Source: Deltaproteobacteria bacterium (GTDB lineage Bacteria; Desulfobacterota; Desulfovibrionia; Desulfovibrionales; Desulfovibrionaceae). From it: 59,512 nucleotides of DNA. The notes under the pieces were generated by a model that saw only the letters and a program-made list of their open reading frames with translations, did no database searches and was not told the origin of the DNA. Of this stretch, positions 56,238 to 59,512 are shown piece after piece (the stretch's first letter is position 1; each line of letters opens with the position of its first letter). The position numbers and the translations under genes were made by a program. Location of the stretch: contig SAAX01000007.1 of the NCBI GenBank assembly GCA_009929215.1, positions 1 to 59,512 of the forward strand, read 5' to 3'.

Positions 56238-56810
56238 ATGAAAGACCCTGTTATCGACGAAACTTCCGAGCTCTGCAAAAAAGCTCGCTGGTACATCGTG
56301 CACACCTACTCTGGTTTTGAGCAGCGTGTGCAGAAGACCATTAACGAGTTGCGCCGCACCGGGCAGGATGAGGGGCTTATTGAGGAAGTTGTGGTTCCCA
56401 CGGAAAAGGTTATCGAACCTACCAAGGGCGGCCAGCAGCGTACCTCTACTCGCAAGTTCTATCCCGGGTATGTCATGGTTCGCATGACCATGACGGATCT
56501 TTCCTGGCATCTGGTTCAGTCCATCCCCAAGGTTACGGGCTTTGTGGGCGGAAAAAACCGTCCTACCCCGATGCGCGAAAGCGAAGCCCAGCGCATTCTT
56601 GAACTCATGGAATCGCGCCAGGAAACGCCACGGCCCAAGTTTAACTTTGACCGGGGCGACGAAGTACGCGTTATTGAAGGGCCGTTTGGCGGCTTCAATG
56701 GCGTTGTGGAAGACGTCAACTACGACAAGGGGAAACTGCGTGTTTCCGTTTCCATTTTTGGGCGTCAAACCCCTGTGGAACTGGATTTCGTGCAGGTATC
56801 CAAAGGTTAA
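56238..56810 (+). CDS. nusG: Transcription elongation/termination factor NusG
   Basis: The 190-residue protein opens with KKARWYIVHTYSGFEQRVQ, the NGN domain, and closes with the KOW motif FDRGDEVRVIEGPFGGFNG near 137-155. It links RNA polymerase to Rho or to the ribosome. Its place between secE and rplK is classic. Confidence 0.97.
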   Translation: MKDPVIDETSELCKKARWYIVHTYSGFEQRVQKTINELRRTGQDEGLIEEVVVPTEKVIEPTKGGQQRTSTRKFYPGYVMVRMTMTDLSWHLVQSIPKVTGFVGGKNRPTPMRESEAQRILELMESRQETPRPKFNFDRGDEVRVIEGPFGGFNGVVEDVNYDKGKLRVSVSIFGRQTPVELDFVQVSKG

Positions 56811-56877
56811 TGACTTGCCCCCGCGCGTCAGGGCTTTTTGCCTCAGTCAGCGCGAGCAGCGATGAAGGATAACTCAA

Positions 56878-57300
56878 ATGGCCAAGAAAGAAGTTGCCAA
56901 AATCAAACTGCAGATCCCCGCAGGCGCGGCTAACCCCTCGCCGCCGGTGGGTCCCGCTTTGGGTCAGCACGGCCTGAACATCATGGGTTTCTGCAAGGAA
57001 TTCAATGCCCGCACCATGGAACAGAAGGGCACCATCATTCCTGTGGTTATCACCGTGTATGCTGACCGCTCTTTCACCTTCATCACCAAGACCCCCCCGG
57101 CCTCGGTGCTGATCATGAAAGCCGCCAAAATTGAAAAGGGCTCTGGCGAACCCAACCGCAACAAGGTTGGTACCCTGACCATGGCGCAGATTGAAGAAAT
57201 CGCCAAGCTGAAACTGCCCGATCTGAATGCTGCCAGCATTGAATCTGCTGTGAAGTCCATCGCTGGTACTGCTCGCAGCATGGGCATTGACGTAAAGTAA
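56878..57300 (+). CDS. rplK: 50S ribosomal protein L11
   Basis: The 140-residue protein opens [20 protein letters not shown] and contains [22 protein letters not shown], invariant L11 sequence. AAGGAT precedes the ATG. A longer than usual 182-nt gap separates it from rplA. Confidence 0.97.
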   Translation: MAKKEVAKIKLQIPAGAANPSPPVGPALGQHGLNIMGFCKEFNARTMEQKGTIIPVVITVYADRSFTFITKTPPASVLIMKAAKIEKGSGEPNRNKVGTLTMAQIEEIAKLKLPDLNAASIESAVKSIAGTARSMGIDVK

Positions 57301-57482
57301 GGCTCTTTATACTGCCGTGAGCGCCCTTGGGCGCTCGTTACATATACGGTACTTTGCCTTACCAGGCTGTAACAGCACAAGCCACACGGTTAATGCATCG
57401 CAGCCATCGTTGAAATCAATTGTACTGCCGCCTTTGCGCAAGACAAAGTTCGGCAGGAGATGCAAAACGAAAGGATTATCTC
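57301..57482 (+). promoter_or_regulatory. rplK-rplA intergenic leader with hairpin; candidate L1 control region
   Basis: GAGCGCCC (57319-57326) pairs perfectly with GGGCGCTC (57329-57336), effectively a 7-bp stem with a four-base loop. The rest of the 182 nt contains TTACATATACGGTACTTTG and no other obvious hairpin. L1 represses its own mRNA by binding a leader that mimics its rRNA site in other bacteria; this gap is a natural place for such a site, but the mimic itself was not found by eye. Confidence 0.4.
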
Positions 57483-58190
57483 ATGCCCAAATATGGCAAG
57501 AATTTTCGCAAGGTTCTTGAAGGCAACAACCTTCAGGAACGCTTCAGCATTGAAGACGCAGTCAGCAAATCGCTTGGCGCTTCCTTTGCCAAATTTGATG
57601 AAACTGTCGACGTGGCCGTCCGCCTTGGCGTTGATCCCAAGTACTCTGATCAGATGGTTCGCGGCGCGGTGACCCTGCCCCACGGGCTTGGCAAGACCGT
57701 TCGCGTGGCCGTGTTCTGTAAGGGCGAAAAGCAGGCCGAAGCCCGTGAAGCCGGTGCCGATGTTGTGGGCGCTGAAGATCTGGTGGCCAAGGTTAAGGAA
57801 GGCTGGCTCGAATTTGACGCCGCCGTTGCCACCCCTGACGTTATGGCTCTTGTTGGCCAGATCGGTCGCGTGCTTGGCCCCCGTGGTCTTATGCCCAACG
57901 CCAAGACTGGCTCGGTTACCTTTGATGTGACCAAGGCCGTTACCGAACTCAAGGCTGGCCGCGTGGACTTCAAGGTTGACAAGGCTGGCGTGCTGCACGC
58001 CCCCTTGGGCAAGGTTTCTTTTGGCCCCGAAAAGATTTTGGGCAACCTCAAGGCCCTGCTTGATACCGTCAACCGCCTTAAGCCTTCTGCTGCCAAGGGT
58101 GCGTACATGCTCTCCATGGCAGTGTCCACCACCATGGGCCCTGGCTTCAAGGTTGACATGACTCAGGTCAAAAAATTTCTTGAGGGCTAA
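57483..58190 (+). CDS. rplA: 50S ribosomal protein L1
   Basis: The 235-residue protein contains the L1 signature [19 protein letters not shown] near 119-137 and the N-terminal [13 protein letters not shown]. The start at 57483 has GGAT upstream and fits the family. Confidence 0.97.
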   Translation: MPKYGKNFRKVLEGNNLQERFSIEDAVSKSLGASFAKFDETVDVAVRLGVDPKYSDQMVRGAVTLPHGLGKTVRVAVFCKGEKQAEAREAGADVVGAEDLVAKVKEGWLEFDAAVATPDVMALVGQIGRVLGPRGLMPNAKTGSVTFDVTKAVTELKAGRVDFKVDKAGVLHAPLGKVSFGPEKILGNLKALLDTVNRLKPSAAKGAYMLSMAVSTTMGPGFKVDMTQVKKFLEG

Positions 58191-58201
58191 GCTCTCAAGG
58201 C

Positions 58202-58229
58202 TGTGGGCACTCTGCAAAGAGTGCCCACA
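58202..58229 (+). other. 12-bp perfect hairpin with GCAA loop after rplA
   Basis: TGTGGGCACTCT (58202-58213) pairs perfectly with AGAGTGCCCACA (58218-58229) around GCAA, a GNRA-type loop. The bases after it (ATCTGTCTAAGG) lack a U-tract. It lies 11 nt after the rplA stop and directly before the rplJ leader. Confidence 0.75.
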
Positions 58230-58355
58230 ATCTGTCTAAGGAAACGGAATTCGAGTCGAAGACGGCAGGTGAGCGAAAGCTCTTAATACCCTGTCTAGAC
58301 ACTTCTTCTTTGGCTCGGCATTCCACCTGGCAACCCCGAACGTGAGAGGTATCAC
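58230..58355 (+). promoter_or_regulatory. L10 leader (rplJ autoregulatory RNA)
   Basis: A 126-nt leader precedes rplJ, containing CAGGT-GAGC-GAAA-GCTC with ACCCTG, a hairpin with a GAAA loop (58266-58292). It resembles the ribosomal-protein L10 leader that binds the L10-(L12)4 complex and controls rplJ-rplL translation. Flanking GTCTAAGG and CTGTCTAGAC segments could form its outer helix. Assignment is by resemblance and position, not by covariance. Confidence 0.65.
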
Positions 58356-58880
58356 GTGAACAGGTCTGGTAAAGCCGTAATTATTGAAGCCGTTAAGGCC
58401 CGTGCCGACAAAGCTTCTTTTGCGGTTATCACGGACTTCAAGGGCATGACGGTGGAAGAGCTGACGAACCTGCGTGTTGTTCTGCGTAATGCAGGCGGCG
58501 AGTATCTCGTCGTTAAAAACACGTTGGCCCGGATTGCTCTGACCGACGGTACGCACGACGCTATCAAGGATAACTTCCATGATAACTGCGGCGTAGCCTT
58601 TGGGTTCGATGACCCCGTGGCGGTGGCCAAGGCGCTTAGTGATTTTGCAAAGCAAAGCAAGCTCTTTGAGCTGCGTTGCGCCAGCCTGGACGGCAAGGCT
58701 TTGGATGCCGCCCAGATTGACGCACTGGCCAAGCTGCCCGGAAAGGAACAGCTGCTCGGTCAGTTGCTCGGCACCATGAACGCCGTGCCCACCAACTTTG
58801 TTTCGCTGTTCGCCAATATGGTGCGTGGCCTGCTTTATGCCCTCAAGGGCATCGAAGATCAGAAAGCCAACGCTGCATAG
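58356..58880 (+). CDS. rplJ: 50S ribosomal protein L10
   Basis: The 174-residue protein forms the base of the L7/L12 stalk. It opens with a [23 protein letters not shown], and has [20 protein letters not shown] near 30-50 and [10 protein letters not shown] near 57. GAGAGGT precedes the GTG. A 51-nt gap leads to rplL. Confidence 0.96.
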   Translation: MNRSGKAVIIEAVKARADKASFAVITDFKGMTVEELTNLRVVLRNAGGEYLVVKNTLARIALTDGTHDAIKDNFHDNCGVAFGFDDPVAVAKALSDFAKQSKLFELRCASLDGKALDAAQIDALAKLPGKEQLLGQLLGTMNAVPTNFVSLFANMVRGLLYALKGIEDQKANAA

Positions 58881-58931
58881 CAATCAGCCATCGAATTATT
58901 TGCACTCAAGCCAAAGATCAGGAGACTTATC

Positions 58932-59312
58932 ATGGCCGTTACCAAAGAAGAAGTTGTTGAATTTATCTCCAATATGACCGTTCTTGAACTCTCTGAGTTC
59001 ATCAAGGAACTGGAAGAAAAGTTCGGTGTGTCCGCTGCCGCCCCCGCCGCCGCCATGGTTATGGCTGCCCCCGCTGCCGCTGCTGAAGCCGCCGAAGAAA
59101 AGACCGAATTCGACGTTATCCTGAAGGAAGCTGGCGCCAACAAGATCGGCGTCATCAAGGTTGTGCGCGCTCTGACCAGCCTTGGCCTCAAGGAAGCCAA
59201 GGAAAAGGTTGACGGCGCCCCCGCCACCCTGAAGGAAGGCGTGTCTAAGGAAGAAGCCGAAGACGCCAAGAAGCAGCTTACCGAAGCTGGCGCCACTGTC
59301 GAAATCAAGTAA
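58932..59312 (+). CDS. rplL: 50S ribosomal protein L7/L12
   Basis: The 126-residue acidic stalk protein has an N-terminal dimer domain, an Ala-rich hinge (about 35-58) and the C-terminal factor-binding domain with [20 protein letters not shown] near 74-93. AGGAGA precedes the ATG. A strong terminator or attenuator follows. Confidence 0.98.
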   Translation: MAVTKEEVVEFISNMTVLELSEFIKELEEKFGVSAAAPAAAMVMAAPAAAAEAAEEKTEFDVILKEAGANKIGVIKVVRALTSLGLKEAKEKVDGAPATLKEGVSKEEAEDAKKQLTEAGATVEIK

Positions 59313-59336
59313 GTTCGGTTTTACCGTACTTTTTGG

Positions 59337-59364
59337 GGCGGAACCTTCGGGTTCCGCCTTTTTT
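59337..59364 (+). terminator. Terminator or attenuator after rplL, UUCG loop
   Basis: GGCGGAACC (59337-59345) pairs perfectly with GGTTCCGCC (59350-59358) around TTCG and is followed by six Ts. Many bacteria have a partial terminator between rplL and rpoB that halves polymerase expression relative to the stalk proteins; this is its expected place. Confidence 0.88.
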
Positions 59365-59411
59365 GTGCCTCATGGTCAGCAGCAGGGATTCAGCGAGGCC
59401 GCGCAACCGTC

Positions 59412-59457
59412 TCCTCTACGTCAATTGCGGTACAAAACGGCATCCCCTACGTCAATT
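59412..59457. repeat. Direct repeat in the last 150 nt
   Basis: TCCTCTACGTCAATT (59412-59426) and TCCCCTACGTCAATT (59443-59457) differ at one base and are 31 bp apart. The rest of 59365-59512 has no gene start or recognisable element, and rpoB does not begin before the window ends. Confidence 0.55.
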
Positions 59458-59512
59458 CTAGTATCCACCCCATGGCTGCCAATTCCAGCGGGCCTCTATT
59501 GATGTCTATTGC

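Overview
The window is a chromosomal segment of a Desulfovibrionaceae bacterium, most like the Desulfovibrio desulfuricans/fairfieldensis group. The evidence is high GC, Hmc-type membrane electron-transfer genes, a class A beta-lactamase of the kind known from D. desulfuricans (DES-1), and the order tRNA-Thr/Tyr/Gly - tuf - rpmG - tRNA-Trp - secE - nusG - rplKAJL. No mobile element, integrase or CRISPR array was seen; nearly everything reads as vertically inherited housekeeping DNA. Identities come from motif recognition without database searches.

Left end (1-11500): the distinctive region. A leftward operon encodes FdhD, a Tat-type four-cluster ferredoxin, a 702-residue aldehyde:ferredoxin oxidoreductase (AOR) family protein and an unrecognised acidic protein, in the order of the E. 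coli ydhY-V-W genes. It continues without a break into an Hmc-like membrane module (HmcB, HmcC/NrfD, a 41-residue HmcD and the start of HmcE, cut by the window edge). Divergently, across a 616-nt intergenic region holding a clear sigma-70 promoter and an inverted repeat, lie moeA (Mo/W insertion into molybdopterin), an AraC regulator and a LysE-family exporter. Together they suggest a tungsto- or molybdo-enzyme joined to a transmembrane electron conduit, with cofactor genes beside it.

Middle (11500-35000): separate short transcription units, several bounded by clear hairpin terminators: a DUF4139 protein, ettA, a BASS transporter, ridA, a methyltransferase with a membrane-anchored hypothetical, pgl, an M15 peptidase, mtaB, a DJ-1/PfpI protein, an FmdB zinc ribbon, the run yicC-remA-gmk-pyrF-TPR-recJ, a chemoreceptor, a Sel1 protein, a small membrane protein, a GIY-YIG protein, a second LysE exporter and the beta-lactamase.

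Lipid, cofactor and translation block (35000-53800): yceD-rpmF-plsX-fabH-fabG-acpP-fabF-glyA starts from a strong promoter inside the end of the beta-lactamase gene. Then come a dCMP deaminase, ribD-ribE-ribH-nusB-leuS, holA, radC, lon and prmC. fabD and ribBA are absent from the places they often occupy.

Right end (53800-59512): three tRNAs, tuf, rpmG, tRNA-Trp, secE, nusG, rplK, rplA, rplJ and rplL, with candidate ribosomal-protein leader RNAs before rplA and rplJ and a UUCG-capped terminator after rplL. rpoB does not start within the 200 nt left in the window. Several intercistronic gaps after highly expressed genes carry strong hairpins without a U-tract, which look like processing or stability elements rather than terminators.
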